A DNA stretch of 64,000 nt from Loktanella sp. Alg231-35. Its GTDB lineage: Bacteria > Pseudomonadota > Alphaproteobacteria > Rhodobacterales > Rhodobacteraceae. The stretch's first letter is position 1. Each line of letters opens with the position of its first letter. Made by a program: the position numbers and the translations under genes. The notes under the pieces were generated by a model. The model had not been told where the DNA came from. It saw only the letters and a program-made list of their open reading frames with translations, and searched no databases. The DNA lies in NCBI RefSeq assembly GCF_900143545.1, contig NZ_FREV01000004.1, forward strand, positions 186,001-250,000. The letters run 5' to 3'. Below, in pieces: positions 18,441 through 28,303 of the stretch.

Positions 18441-18953
18441 ATGGCGTATAACTACGATGAATTATATGGCGCGCAGCCCGATGCGCTTGGCGCACCAACC
18501 AAAGCGTTTGTCCACTTCTTTGCGGCCTTCAAAGATGAACAACTGCGTGTTTTGGACATCGGTTGCGGACAAGGGCGCGACGCGATCTTTATCGCGCGCG
18601 CAGGGCATCGCGTCATTGGCGTTGACCTTTCGCCGATGGGCATTCGTGACCTCAATGCAGCGGCAAAGAAAGAAGACCTGCCCATAGAAGGCATCGTTGC
18701 CGACATCAGCACCTACGAGCCCATGGGGTCTTTCGATGTTCTGTTGATCGACCGCACATTGCACATGCTGCCCGAAGCTCCGCGTCTGACCGCACTCAAA
18801 CGCCTTATTAATTGTGTGGTGCCGGGTGGCTGGGCGTTGATTGCGGATGAACGTTCCAACATGGGCGGTTTCAAAGAGGTTTTCGATGGTCACTCCGCTG
18901 ACTGGCAGATCAAGACCGACAAGAGCGGCCTTTTGTTCGTCCAGCGCAACTAA
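18441..18953 (+). CDS. Class I SAM-dependent methyltransferase
   Basis: A 170-residue Rossmann-fold methyltransferase. Motif I is VLDIGCGQGRDAIFIARAG, with the motif II acidic residue in VIGVDLS. The size and the GxGRDA form resemble the TehB-like small methyltransferases, but the substrate is unknown. It lies between rplY and pth on the same strand. No clear ribosome-binding site precedes the ATG. Confidence 0.82.
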   Translation: MAYNYDELYGAQPDALGAPTKAFVHFFAAFKDEQLRVLDIGCGQGRDAIFIARAGHRVIGVDLSPMGIRDLNAAAKKEDLPIEGIVADISTYEPMGSFDVLLIDRTLHMLPEAPRLTALKRLINCVVPGGWALIADERSNMGGFKEVFDGHSADWQIKTDKSGLLFVQRN

Positions 18954-19006
18954 ACATCACCAAAGCACGTCTGGCGCTGCAGCGCGGCATCCGATAGATA
19001 GAGCCC

Positions 19007-19681
19007 ATGAAATTACTTGTTGGTCTTGGAAATCCCGGGGCGAAATACGCCCAGAACCGTCACAACATCGGCTTTATGGCGATGGATCGCATTGCGTCAG
19101 ATCACGGCTTTGCCGGGTGGCGCAATAAGTTTCAGGGCCAGACCTGCGATGGTCGCTTTGGGTCGGAACGCGTCACTCTACTTAAACCCGAAACCTTCAT
19201 GAACCTCTCTGGCCAGTCGGTTGGTGAGGCGATGCGCTATCTCAAACTCTCGCCCGACGACGTGATTGTCTTTCATGATGAAATTGATCTGGCCCCCGGC
19301 AAGGTACGCCTGAAGACCGGCGGCGGGCATGCGGGCCACAATGGATTGCGCTCTGTTCATGGGCACATCGGCCCTGATTATGACCGCGTGCGCATGGGGG
19401 TCGGCCATCCGGGCCACAAGGATGCCGTTCCCGGTTATGTGCTGCGCGACTTTCCCAAGGCTGACGCGGAATGGCTAGATGATGAACTGCGTGGGATCAG
19501 CGACGGAATTGCCCATTTGATTGATGGTGACGGCGGCAAGTTCCTCAATGCGATTGCGCTGCGCGTTGCGCCGCCCCGGTCGTCGAAATCAGCACCAAAG
19601 CCGAAAGCAGAAAATCCCGCACCCGAGCCGGAGCCAGACACGCGCTCGGGCTTGCAAAAACTCGTGGACCGGTTCCGGTGA
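19007..19681 (+). CDS. pth: Peptidyl-tRNA hydrolase
   Basis: A 224-residue enzyme that frees tRNAs from peptidyl-tRNA dropped by ribosomes. The signature LVGLGNPGAKYAQNRHNIGF contains the catalytic His; FMNLSGQSV, IVFHDEIDL and GGGHAGHNGLRS follow as expected. The C-terminal tail (SSKSAPKPKAENPAPEPEPD) is longer and Pro/Glu-rich compared with the ~190-residue core, as in related Rhodobacteraceae. The next gene starts inside its stop codon. Confidence 0.96.
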   Translation: MKLLVGLGNPGAKYAQNRHNIGFMAMDRIASDHGFAGWRNKFQGQTCDGRFGSERVTLLKPETFMNLSGQSVGEAMRYLKLSPDDVIVFHDEIDLAPGKVRLKTGGGHAGHNGLRSVHGHIGPDYDRVRMGVGHPGHKDAVPGYVLRDFPKADAEWLDDELRGISDGIAHLIDGDGGKFLNAIALRVAPPRSSKSAPKPKAENPAPEPEPDTRSGLQKLVDRFR

Positions 19682-20709
19682 CACCGGACCATATCCGCGA
19701 GGCATTTGCGTTTCAGGCAAAGGCCTGCGCCAACCTTGGATCACCCTTTATGGGCCGGTTGATGCAGGCATGTGCAGACATGCCTTGGCCCAAAGGGCCA
19801 GTGACCACGCGTATCTTCACTTGGGAGGGTGACATCAGCCCACGTGGCCAATCCGTGCCGCTACGATTGGCGGGCGCGTTGCATGCCTTGCATCTGCAAG
19901 GGCACAGTGGGCTTGCAAAGGTGTATCCATCTCAAGAGGTTGATGATCAAACGCTTTGGGCGGCGATCGCTAGCACCCTGCATGGCGAGGCGGTGCATAT
20001 CGATGCATGGCTCAACAGCCCACCACAAACCAATGAGGTCCGCCGCGCAGCCACGCTGATCGCGGCAGGGCATGTGATTGCGGATCGGTTTGGGCTGCCG
20101 GTGCGCACGTCAGAACTGGGGGCGAGCGGTGGCCTGAACCTGCATTGGGACAGCTATGCGCTGGACATTGCGGGCCAACGCTTTGGCAGCAATACCCCTG
20201 CCCTGACGCTAACGCCGGATTGGACAGGCCCCCTGCCACCCACGACCCCGCCGTCTGTTGCAAATCGCGCCGGTGTCGACCTTAACCCGCTCGACCCCGG
20301 CAACCCAGAGCACGCTTTGCGCCTACAAGCCTATCTTTGGCCCGATCAGCCCGACCGCCTGGCCTTGACGCGCGCGGCCATTGCGGCGGCGACGACACCC
20401 GTTGACCAAAGCGACGCAATTGACTGGCTGGCAGACCGATTGCCCCACCAACACGGTCAGACACATCTGATCTATAGTACCGTCGCTTGGCAGTATTTCC
20501 CCGCAACCAAACAGGCCGAAGGGGCTGCGATGATCGCCGCCGCCGGAGCGCAGGCGACAGAACAGTCACCCCTTGCCTGGTTCGGCATGGAAAATGACGG
20601 CGGCGAACGGGGTGCGGCGCTGACGTTGCGGCTTTGGCCCGGAGATGTGACACTGAACCTCGGGCGTGCTGATTTTCATGGCCGCTGGATTGACTGGGCC
20701 GGCGCATGA
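19678..20709 (+). CDS. DUF2332 domain protein
   Basis: A 343-residue protein of the DUF2332 family, whose function is not established. It starts with GTG at 19678, overlapping the pth stop (GTGA), so it is translationally coupled to pth. Conserved-looking segments are AFAFQAKACANLGSPF, SELGASGGLNLHWD and LIYSTVAWQYFP. The ELGASGG pattern resembles a nucleotide- or SAM-binding loop, but I would not assign an activity. Confidence 0.8.
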   Translation: MTPDHIREAFAFQAKACANLGSPFMGRLMQACADMPWPKGPVTTRIFTWEGDISPRGQSVPLRLAGALHALHLQGHSGLAKVYPSQEVDDQTLWAAIASTLHGEAVHIDAWLNSPPQTNEVRRAATLIAAGHVIADRFGLPVRTSELGASGGLNLHWDSYALDIAGQRFGSNTPALTLTPDWTGPLPPTTPPSVANRAGVDLNPLDPGNPEHALRLQAYLWPDQPDRLALTRAAIAAATTPVDQSDAIDWLADRLPHQHGQTHLIYSTVAWQYFPATKQAEGAAMIAAAGAQATEQSPLAWFGMENDGGERGAALTLRLWPGDVTLNLGRADFHGRWIDWAGA

Positions 20710-20751
20710 CCTGCGCTAAGTGCTAAAGAACCGAAGAAAGGCCACAATCGT

Positions 20752-21135
20752 ATGGAAAAAGACCCGTCATTCAACGTTCTGGGCAGCGCCCTTGCCCCGT
20801 GTTCAACTGATCCGATGACCGGTTTCTTTCGCAATGGGGCCTGCGATACCTGCGCGGCCGATCAAGGTAGTCATACCGTCTGCGCGGTCATGACGGCTGA
20901 GTTTCTCGCCTTCTCGAAATATGTCGGTAACGATTTGAGCACACCACGAACAGAGTTCGGCTTTGCAGGTCTGAAGGCAGGCGATAGTTGGTGCCTTTGC
21001 GCCAGTCGGTTCCTGCAGGCCCACGAAGAAGGCTGTGCCCCACATGTAAACCTGCATGCCACCCATGTGCGCGCACTTGAGATTGTACCGATTGATGTTC
21101 TGCGTGCCCATGCGCAGGCCGATGACCTGAACTGA
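20752..21135 (+). CDS. DUF2237 family protein
   Basis: A 127-residue cysteine-containing protein of the DUF2237 family. Typical blocks are NVLGSALAPCSTDPMTGFFRNG, GSHTVCAVMTAEFL and SKYVGNDLSTP, then AGDSWCLCASRF and HATHVRALEIV. The family has no known function; the conserved Cys/His residues could bind a metal. GAAAGG lies upstream of the ATG. It converges with the LuxR-type gene with no gap. Confidence 0.85.
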   Translation: MEKDPSFNVLGSALAPCSTDPMTGFFRNGACDTCAADQGSHTVCAVMTAEFLAFSKYVGNDLSTPRTEFGFAGLKAGDSWCLCASRFLQAHEEGCAPHVNLHATHVRALEIVPIDVLRAHAQADDLN

Positions 21136-21612
21136 TCAGGTGGCTTCCATCAGATCCTCGATAAAGAGGCTCAGAAGTTGGGAGCGCCCCGAAACGCCCG
21201 ATTTGCGATAGATCGCATTGGTCTGGGCCTTCACCGTGCCTTCGCTCACATCTCGCAGGCCTGCGATTTCTTGCGTCGACATACCCTTGATGGCAAACAG
21301 TGCGACGTCACGTTCGGCAGGGGTCAGATCCCATTGGGTGAACCGCTCTTCCATGACCTCCAGAAAGGCACCAGATGCGAGACGCAGTTGATCTTCAACC
21401 GCGATGTTGCGCGCCATTGTGCGGCGTAGCACGATCCAGCCCAGCCCGACCCCCAGCAGCAGACCAAGTGCGGCCCCTAGTTCGATCAATTCATGAACCC
21501 GCCAGCTAAGCGGGGCAACACCCAAGACCGAAGCCAGGATTTGGGAAACGAAAAAAATCGCGCAGAAAACCTGCACGATAACAATGACAAGGACGATCTT
21601 TTGTCCTTTCAC
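21136..21612 (-). CDS. Membrane-anchored LuxR-type HTH regulator
   Basis: A 158-residue protein with two N-terminal hydrophobic helices (about residues 5-30 and 43-63) and a C-terminal LuxR/GerE helix-turn-helix: LTPAERDVALFAIKGMSTQEIAGLRDVSEGTVKAQTNAIYRKSGVSGRSQLL. No sensor domain is present apart from the membrane part, so it may respond to envelope state. It is the third gene of a minus-strand unit behind two PepSY proteins (28 bases after the nearer one), which makes them its likely targets or signal partners; that is inference. Confidence 0.82.
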   Translation of the reverse strand: MKGQKIVLVIVIVQVFCAIFFVSQILASVLGVAPLSWRVHELIELGAALGLLLGVGLGWIVLRRTMARNIAVEDQLRLASGAFLEVMEERFTQWDLTPAERDVALFAIKGMSTQEIAGLRDVSEGTVKAQTNAIYRKSGVSGRSQLLSLFIEDLMEAT

Positions 21613-21640
21613 TAAGATCCCTCCCTAAGCCTGCGCGGCA

Positions 21641-22090
21641 CTAGCTTTCATCGTCATCTTCGTCATCATCGTCATCGTCATCGTCATCGTCATCATCGTC
21701 TTCGTCGTCGTCTTCGTCGTCATCTTCTTCGTCGCCATCACCAGATGGGCCATCTTCATTACCGTCACCACCGCCCGATGAACCAGAACCACCCGAGCCA
21801 CCGCCACTGCTGCCGGGGTTGAACAAACGTGGCCCGTCGTCATCATCGTCAATGCTGCGCCAGTAGTCGCGCAGGATTTCACCGGTTTGCGGATTGAAAA
21901 CCAATTCCCGCCGCAGATCATCACGCATGGCAATGACCCGCACGCGGCCAAGCCACGTGCGGTTCAGCGTAATTTCCGAAAACCCCTGTGCCCGAAGCTG
22001 CGACACGATCTGATCCTGCACGGATTGGGCCGCCGCAAACTGCGGCGTCCCAGCAAGTGCAAAACATATGGCAAGGCGTTTGATCATCAT
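21641..22090 (-). CDS. Secreted PepSY-domain protein with Gly/Ser linker and acidic tail
   Basis: A 149-residue exported protein. Residues 1-21 are a signal peptide (cleavage after AAA, before QS). A PepSY-like unit spans about residues 22-75 (DQIVSQLRAQGFSEITLNRT, VFNPQTGEILRDYW). A Gly/Ser linker occupies ~93-117 and residues 118-148 are almost entirely Asp/Glu. PepSY units are often inhibitors or regulators of proteases; the acidic tail could bind Ca or other cations, or cationic surfaces. It lies 62 bases downstream of a paralogue with an even longer tail. Two Met codons open the frame; AAGGGA precedes them. Confidence 0.82.
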   Translation of the reverse strand: MMIKRLAICFALAGTPQFAAAQSVQDQIVSQLRAQGFSEITLNRTWLGRVRVIAMRDDLRRELVFNPQTGEILRDYWRSIDDDDDGPRLFNPGSSGGGSGGSGSSGGGDGNEDGPSGDGDEEDDDEDDDEDDDDDDDDDDDDDEDDDES

Positions 22091-22152
22091 CGTCCCTTTA
22101 TGACGCCTACGCGTGAATGGGCAAAGACGGTTTGCCTGCCGAATGCAGATGC

Positions 22153-22656
<504 letters not shown>

Positions 22657-22779
22657 CTCTCGATCCTTTGTTGCAAAGGGTGCCGACAGTCAGCGCCCCG
22701 ATGCCTTAAGAAAAGCGGATCGCGGGCGGTCATACCATTTATCATCGGTTTAATCGCGAGAGGTAAACCTAAGAAAGAC

Positions 22780-22803
22780 GCGCCTAAACCAAAGTTTAGG
22801 CGC
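22780..22803 (-). terminator. Hairpin terminator between trpB and the PepSY unit
   Basis: A perfect 10-bp stem (GCGCCTAAAC / GTTTAGGCGC) with a 4-base loop, six bases from the trpB stop. T-rich sequence lies on both sides (GTCTTTCTT in the trpB direction, TCTTTT in the other), so it may work in both. Confidence 0.8.
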
Positions 22804-22808
22804 TCTTT

Positions 22809-24035
22809 TCAGGAGTCCATGTCAAAGCCGAGGTGCTTTGCCACGGTAAAGATGTCCTTGTCCCCGCGCCCGCACATATTCATCACCAACAGATGATCTT
22901 TGGGCAGATCGGGTGCGATTTTCATCACATGTGCCAAGGCGTGGGATGGTTCAAGCGCAGGAATGATCCCCTCTTGCGCGCAGCATAGTTGGAACGCTTC
23001 CAACGCTTCGACATCGGTAATCGCCACATATTGCGCGCGGCCAATCTCGTGCAGCCAGGCATGCTCTGGCCCGATACCGGGATAATCGAGGCCCGCCGAA
23101 ATGCTGAACCCTTCTAGAATCTGACCCACATCATCCTGCAGCAGGTAAGTGCGATTGCCATGCAAGACACCGGGGCGACCGCCCGTCAGTGACGCGCAAT
23201 GTTCCATCTTGGCGTTCACGCCCTTGCCGCCTGCTTCGACACCAATGATGTTGACGTCCTTGTCATCAAGGAAAGGATAAAAAAGGCCCATCGCGTTAGA
23301 CCCACCGCCAATCGCGGCAATCAATGTATCAGGCAAACGCCCTTCGGCGGCATGCATCTGTTCTTTGGTTTCCTTGCCAATAATGGCCTGAAAATCACGT
23401 ACCATCGCAGGGTATGGGTGTGGCCCAGCCACCGTGCCAATGCAGTAAAACGTGTCGCGCACATTGGTGACCCAATCACGCAGCGCATCATTCATTGCAT
23501 CCTTGAGCGTGCCGCGCCCGGATGTCACCGGCACCACCTCGGCGCCCAGCAAGCGCATCCGAAACACGTTAGGGGCCTGACGCTCTACGTCATGCGCGCC
23601 CATGTAGACCACGCATTTCAAGCCGAATTTCGCACAAACCGTTGCTGTCGCCACACCGTGCTGCCCGGCGCCGGTTTCAGCGATAATCCGGGTTTTGCCC
23701 ATGCGGCGCGCCAGAATGATCTGACCCAGCACGTTATTGATCTTATGCGCCCCAGTATGGTTAAGCTCATCACGCTTAAGGTAAATCTTGGCCCCGCCCA
23801 GATGCTCTGTCAGGCGTTCTGCAAAGTAAAGCGGGCTGGGGCGGCCGACGTAATGTGTCCACAGATCATGCATCTCGGCCCAGAATGTTTCATCTGTTTT
23901 GGCATGTTCATACTGCTGCTCCAATTCAAGGATCAGCGGCATCAGCGTTTCTGAAACAAACCGTCCGCCGAAATCGCCAAAGCGGCCCTTTTCATCGGGA
24001 CCGGTCATGAAGCTGTTAAATAGATCGTTGGCCAT
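22809..24035 (-). CDS. trpB: Tryptophan synthase beta chain
   Basis: A 408-residue PLP enzyme that joins indole and serine. The PLP lysine lies in [24 protein letters not shown], the GGGSNAMG phosphate loop and [17 protein letters not shown] are as in TrpB1-type enzymes. The start at 24035 ([20 protein letters not shown]) has AGGTG upstream and a normal N-terminus; the longer frame to 24116 is not supported. It ends the minus-strand unit ihfB-lapA-trpF-trpB. Confidence 0.96.
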   Translation of the reverse strand: MANDLFNSFMTGPDEKGRFGDFGGRFVSETLMPLILELEQQYEHAKTDETFWAEMHDLWTHYVGRPSPLYFAERLTEHLGGAKIYLKRDELNHTGAHKINNVLGQIILARRMGKTRIIAETGAGQHGVATATVCAKFGLKCVVYMGAHDVERQAPNVFRMRLLGAEVVPVTSGRGTLKDAMNDALRDWVTNVRDTFYCIGTVAGPHPYPAMVRDFQAIIGKETKEQMHAAEGRLPDTLIAAIGGGSNAMGLFYPFLDDKDVNIIGVEAGGKGVNAKMEHCASLTGGRPGVLHGNRTYLLQDDVGQILEGFSISAGLDYPGIGPEHAWLHEIGRAQYVAITDVEALEAFQLCCAQEGIIPALEPSHALAHVMKIAPDLPKDHLLVMNMCGRGDKDIFTVAKHLGFDMDS

Positions 24036-24179
24036 GAGACACCTAGCTATTGCGCGCGGGTCAGCAGTATAGCGGGATGCGGGTGAGGTAAAGCGGCCAA
24101 GGGGTGACGAAACCATGTATCAGGTTTCATAGGTACTCGGCTCATCACGCCATCATGCAACGGCTTGGTAAATGCCGCC

Positions 24180-24827
24180 TTAACGCGTACCCGCTGCAGC
24201 ACAGAACGCCGCAATCAATGCCGCATCCTTTTGCCCCGGCGCAGTTTCCACACCAGAGGACACATCCACCTGTACTGCGCCCGTCAGGCTGATCGCCTCG
24301 CCCACATTCTCGGGCGTCAGCCCACCTGCAAGCATCCAAGGCACAGGCCAGCGGCGGCCTGCAACCAAGCGCCAGTCAAAGGACAGCCCATTGCCGCCCG
24401 GCAAATCTGCCTCTTTAGGTGGCTTTGCATCGACCAACAGCTGATCGGCAACATGCGCATAACGCTCTAACTGCGGCAGATCGCCTTCATCAGCCACACC
24501 AACGGCTTTCATGACGGGCAACCCATAGCGCACGCGCACCTCTGCCACGCGCTCTGGCGTTTCCCCACCATGCAATTGCAGGACATCCAGCGGCACTTTC
24601 GCAGTGATGGCATCCAGCAGGTCGTTGTTCGCATTCACAACCAATGCCGTCTTGGCAACACCTACAGGGACTTCGCTAGCCAGTTGCGCCGCTACCTCAA
24701 TGGACACGTTTCGCGGGGATTTAGGAAAGAACACTAACCCCACATAAGATGCACCAGCATCCACGGCCGCTTGCAGCGTGGCCGCATCGCGCAGCCCGCA
24801 AATCTTAACACGCGTCTTGGGCGACAT
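24180..24827 (-). CDS. trpF: Phosphoribosylanthranilate isomerase
   Basis: A 215-residue TIM-barrel isomerase of tryptophan synthesis. [34 protein letters not shown] holds the catalytic Cys; [13 protein letters not shown] and [15 protein letters not shown] (phosphate site) and [15 protein letters not shown] complete the family pattern. Three bases separate it from lapA. A 144-base gap before trpB contains a GAAACC..GGTTTC hairpin but no clear promoter. Confidence 0.95.
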   Translation of the reverse strand: MSPKTRVKICGLRDAATLQAAVDAGASYVGLVFFPKSPRNVSIEVAAQLASEVPVGVAKTALVVNANNDLLDAITAKVPLDVLQLHGGETPERVAEVRVRYGLPVMKAVGVADEGDLPQLERYAHVADQLLVDAKPPKEADLPGGNGLSFDWRLVAGRRWPVPWMLAGGLTPENVGEAISLTGAVQVDVSSGVETAPGQKDAALIAAFCAAAGTR

Positions 24828-24830
24828 GGT

Positions 24831-25184
24831 TCAGGTCTTTTCCAGCAAGGCCAGCACGTCGTCTTCGCCCTTGGCCTCAGCGGCGACACCTTTGAGTTGC
24901 TGCACTTCACGGCGTAGGCTTTCGACCTCGCGGGTCTTGCCACGGGCATCGACGCGCATCCGGTGCTCGCGCACCCATTCCCACAGGAAGCCAATCAACA
25001 GGCCAACGCCAACGCCAATGAAGATCACCACAAATAACGGCAGGCTGATGTCGGGAGAGATGCCCAGCAGATCAGCCATAGCCTGCGGCATGGCGCGCAG
25101 GGTGACAAATTCACGGTTCGCCAATCCCACGAGGATCAGGCACAGACCAACAATAGCCCAGAATGTATAACGGATCGTTTTCAA
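24831..25184 (-). CDS. lapA: LapA domain (DUF1049) membrane protein
   Basis: A 117-residue inner-membrane protein with two hydrophobic helices (about residues 5-22 and 46-68) and a cytoplasmic coiled coil (DARGKTREVESLRREVQQLKG). This is the LapA/DUF1049 architecture, linked in enterobacteria to LPS assembly control with LapB. No LapB gene is near. The location between ihfB and trpF is the usual one in Rhodobacteraceae. Confidence 0.82.
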   Translation of the reverse strand: MKTIRYTFWAIVGLCLILVGLANREFVTLRAMPQAMADLLGISPDISLPLFVVIFIGVGVGLLIGFLWEWVREHRMRVDARGKTREVESLRREVQQLKGVAAEAKGEDDVLALLEKT

Positions 25185-25266
25185 TTCACCCTCCTCGCAC
25201 AGCGCAATTTGCCATTCATAAGAAAGATAGACTGCTGAGGGCCGCCTGCAATGGGAAACTGAGCGT

Positions 25267-25548
25267 TTAGTTCCCGTTCAACCGGTCGCGCAGCAGCTTG
25301 CCCGTCTTGAAGAACGGCACATGCTTTTCTTCAACCTTCACGGCTTCGCCGGTCCGGGGGTTGCGGCCAATGCGTTCATCACGCTTCTTGACGGAGAAGG
25401 CGCCAAATCCGCGCAGCTCGACCCGGTCACCGCGGGCCATGGCTTCGATAATCTCATCAAACACGGTATTCACGATGCGCTCGACATCGCGATGGTACAA
25501 ATGGGGGTTCTCGTCGGCGAGTATCTGGATCAGTTCAGAACGGATCAT
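25267..25548 (-). CDS. ihfB: Integration host factor subunit beta
   Basis: A 93-residue DNA-bending protein of the HU/IHF family that pairs with IHF alpha. [33 protein letters not shown] is the helical body; [22 protein letters not shown] is the DNA-binding arm with the intercalating Pro in RNPRTGE. GGGAGG sits eight bases before ATG 25548. It lies downstream of rpsA as in most alphaproteobacteria, but with a decayed gene between them. Confidence 0.95.
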   Translation of the reverse strand: MIRSELIQILADENPHLYHRDVERIVNTVFDEIIEAMARGDRVELRGFGAFSVKKRDERIGRNPRTGEAVKVEEKHVPFFKTGKLLRDRLNGN

Positions 25549-25889
25549 ATTTTGGCCTCCCAACCAACAAGCACACACTACAGGTTTGCCCTGCTTTGTT
25601 CGAGACTATAGGCATTTTGACTCTGCGGCGAAATAGCTCGAAACGCGCGCAGTTCCGAAAAACCGCCGTACAAGCGGAGAAATTTAGCCGATTTGGCAAC
25701 AATCCAACCCACAAACTCAGACTGAACACACCAGCCACGCGCGCGTCGCATCCCCGATTCGCACGCTCGGGCAGCGTTTTTGCGATCTGCCCCGCGCCAA
25801 AGGTCACCTGTGATCGCGCTCTACAGCTGGCCGTTCATGGTTTTTGCATCGCCCGCTTCGCCTTGCACGTTATGGTGGTCTCAATCTCA
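25549..25889. other. Intergenic region upstream of ihfB, no gene recognised
   Basis: About 340 bases that hold the ihfB leader and promoter (not assigned to a specific -35/-10 pair). Open frames here have no recognisable similarity. The right part may be the worn 5' end of the SDR remnant that starts near 25890. Confidence 0.5.
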
Positions 25890-26258
25890 GCTCAGCACCT
25901 CGGTGCGCGCCGATTACTGGCACGACCAGAACGAAGCCACGCCCTAGCATTGCCGATCAAATGCCGTCCGGACAGTAAAGGAAAACCTTGCAGGGTTAGG
26001 CAGCAATATCGCAACCGCCCAAGTGGATCTTGCGGGCATCGCCTCGGTCATTGGGTTCCCTCAAGGGTTGAACGGCGGCACCACCAAGGTGGATCGGCTT
26101 ACCAACAATGCCGGGATCATGACCTGCCCCGAAGCGCGTGTTGGGCCCGTATGGGGATCGCAATTCAGCATTTGCCATTGGGGCATTTTGCGCTGAGGCA
26201 TGCACTCAGGTCTTTGCTGAAAGCGGCAGAAGCACCACGGGTCGTCGCCCTGCCCTGA
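25890..26258 (+). pseudogene. Decayed short-chain dehydrogenase/reductase gene
   Basis: Fragments in two frames match consecutive parts of an SDR of the retinol-dehydrogenase/protochlorophyllide-reductase-like type: LGARRLLARPE, then ENLAGLGSNIATAQVDLAGI with the NNAG motif in DRLTNNAGIMTCPEARVG, then LGHFALRHALRSLLKAAEAP and RVVALP followed by a stop. Restoring one T near 26177 would rejoin the second and third pieces (reading CHLGHF). The Rossmann GxxxGxG opening and the catalytic YxxxK half are missing. The gene is clearly dead. Confidence 0.75.
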
Positions 26259-26307
26259 ACCGCGCATAAGCAACATGACCACACCGCAACTTGTCCATCC
26301 AAACGAA

Positions 26308-26339
26308 AACCCCCGCCGCAGTGACCTGCGGCGGGGGTT
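26308..26339 (-). terminator. Intrinsic terminator after rpsA
   Basis: A 14-bp stem (AACCCCCGCCGCAG and its complement) with a 4-base loop, followed in the rpsA direction by TTTTCGTTT. It is 26 bases beyond the rpsA stop codon. Confidence 0.9.
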
Positions 26340-26364
26340 CATCATTCAAATCGAAAGATCAGAC

Positions 26365-28038
26365 TTATTCGTCGCCCTTCAGAGCCGCACCAAGGATATC
26401 ACCCAAGGATGCACCGGAGTCGCTGGAGCCATACTGTTCCACCGCTTCCTTCTCTTCCGCGATCTCGCGTGCCTTGATCGACAGTCCCAGCTTGCGGGTC
26501 TTGCTGTCGATGTTGGTCACACGCACGTCGACCTTGTCGCCAACGCCGAAACGCTCTGGGCGCTGCTCGGCACGGTCACGGGACAGGTCCGAACGACGGA
26601 TGAAGGATTTTGCACCCTCATAGTCTACTTCGATGCCGCCGTCTTCGATCTTGGTCACTTCAACAGTGATGACCGAACCGCGCTTCACGCCGCCAACAGC
26701 TTCTGCGAACGGATCACCGTCCAGCGCTTTGATGGACAGAGAAATGCGCTCTTTCTCGACGTCAACCTCGGCAACTTTCGCACGAACCACGTCGCCCTTA
26801 CGGAAATCACCGATGACGTCTTCGCCGCGGCCTTCCCATGTCAGGTCAGACAGGTGAACCATGCCGTCGATGTCGCCTTCGAGGCCAACAAACAGACCGA
26901 ATTCGGTGATGTTTTTGACTTCGCCTTCGACTTCAGTGCCCTCGGGGAACTGCTCTGCAAAGACTTCCCATGGGTTGCGCTGTGTCTGCTTGAGACCAAG
27001 GGAAACGCGACGCTTCGCAGAATCGATTTCCAGAACCATGACTTCGACTTCTTGCGAAGTAGAGACGATCTTGCCGGGGTGAACGTTCTTCTTTGTCCAA
27101 GACATTTCAGACACGTGAACAAGACCTTCAACACCGGCTTCCAGCTCAACGAATGCGCCGTAATCGGTGATGTTGGTCACACGACCCTGATGTACAGAAC
27201 CAAGGCTGAACTTGGCTTCAACCGCATCCCATGGATCATCCTGCAGCTGCTTCATGCCAAGGCTGATACGGTGGGTTTCTTTGTTGATCTTGATGACCTG
27301 CACCTTGATCGTCTCACCAATGGTGAGGATCTCGGATGGGTGGTTGACCCGGCGCCATGCCATGTCTGTGACGTGCAACAGGCCGTCAACACCGCCAAGG
27401 TCAACAAACGCACCATATTCGGTGATGTTCTTGACCACACCGTCGACCTGCTGGCCTTCGGTCAGGTTACCGATAACTTCGGCGCGCTGTTCGGCACGTG
27501 ATTCTTCAAGGATCGCACGACGGGATACAACGATGTTGCCACGACGACGGTCCATCTTCAGGATCTGGAATGGCTGCTTGAGACCCATCAGCGGGCCCGC
27601 ATCACGCACGGGGCGGACGTCAACCTGAGAGCCCGGCAAGAACGCAACAGCGCCACCGAGGTCTACAGTGAAACCACCTTTGACGCGGCCAAAGATTGCG
27701 CCATCGACGCGCTCTTCATCAGCGTATGCTTTTTCCAGACGATCCCAGGCTTCTTCACGGCGCGCCATCTCGCGAGAGATAACAGCTTCACCGCGGGCGT
27801 TCTCGACCTGACGCAGGAACACTTCAACAGTGTCACCAACAGCCAGTTCAGCGTCTTCACCGGGATTTGCGAATTCTTTAATATCAACGCGGCCTTCCAT
27901 CTTGTAGCCTACGTCGATGATGGCTTGGCCCGCTTCGATCGCGATAACCTTACCTTTGACAACTGACCCTTCAGCGGGTGTGTCCATTTCGAAGCTTTCA
28001 TTAAGGAGTGCTTCAAACTCTTCCATTGTGTTAGCCAT
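26365..28038 (-). CDS. rpsA: Small ribosomal subunit protein bS1
   Basis: A 557-residue S1 with six S1/OB-type RNA-binding repeats, visible as the recurring GxVxxIxxxGAFVDLG / GLLHVTDMAW blocks (for example near residues 200, 285 and 370). It recruits mRNA to the ribosome. The length is normal for alphaproteobacteria. The 265 bases upstream hold the leader and a CCTGTC..GACAGG hairpin, but no specific regulatory site was identified. The usual upstream neighbour cmk is displaced by three inserted genes. Confidence 0.97.
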   Translation of the reverse strand: MANTMEEFEALLNESFEMDTPAEGSVVKGKVIAIEAGQAIIDVGYKMEGRVDIKEFANPGEDAELAVGDTVEVFLRQVENARGEAVISREMARREEAWDRLEKAYADEERVDGAIFGRVKGGFTVDLGGAVAFLPGSQVDVRPVRDAGPLMGLKQPFQILKMDRRRGNIVVSRRAILEESRAEQRAEVIGNLTEGQQVDGVVKNITEYGAFVDLGGVDGLLHVTDMAWRRVNHPSEILTIGETIKVQVIKINKETHRISLGMKQLQDDPWDAVEAKFSLGSVHQGRVTNITDYGAFVELEAGVEGLVHVSEMSWTKKNVHPGKIVSTSQEVEVMVLEIDSAKRRVSLGLKQTQRNPWEVFAEQFPEGTEVEGEVKNITEFGLFVGLEGDIDGMVHLSDLTWEGRGEDVIGDFRKGDVVRAKVAEVDVEKERISLSIKALDGDPFAEAVGGVKRGSVITVEVTKIEDGGIEVDYEGAKSFIRRSDLSRDRAEQRPERFGVGDKVDVRVTNIDSKTRKLGLSIKAREIAEEKEAVEQYGSSDSGASLGDILGAALKGDE

Positions 28039-28303
28039 GTGGCGTCGTTTTCCTAACGTTTGGTTTTATACGGGCCGAGCGGTTGTGTCCGCCGGTCTTT
28101 AGGTTTCGGTTGGTCGCAAGCACCATTCACGGGACATAAAACAACAGGGCCGGTAACTTACCGACCCCGCTCAAGTCTCACGCCCGCGCCTGTCTCGACG
28201 CTTCGACAGGGCGGCGTATAGGCCGGTTTGGGCTTGTATGCAAGGGGTTTCGCCCATTGTGATCGTCGCCAGCAATGCCCTCGAAAATGGCAGCCGCCGG
28301 GGA

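Noticed and set aside
26083..26098. AAGGTGGATC sequence as a fifth family A repeat
   Set aside because: Only one arm is present and it lies inside the readable SDR remnant; there is no inverted partner.
26275..27501. 408-codon open frame opposite rpsA
   Set aside because: Antisense of an intact ribosomal protein gene; composition follows rpsA codon structure.
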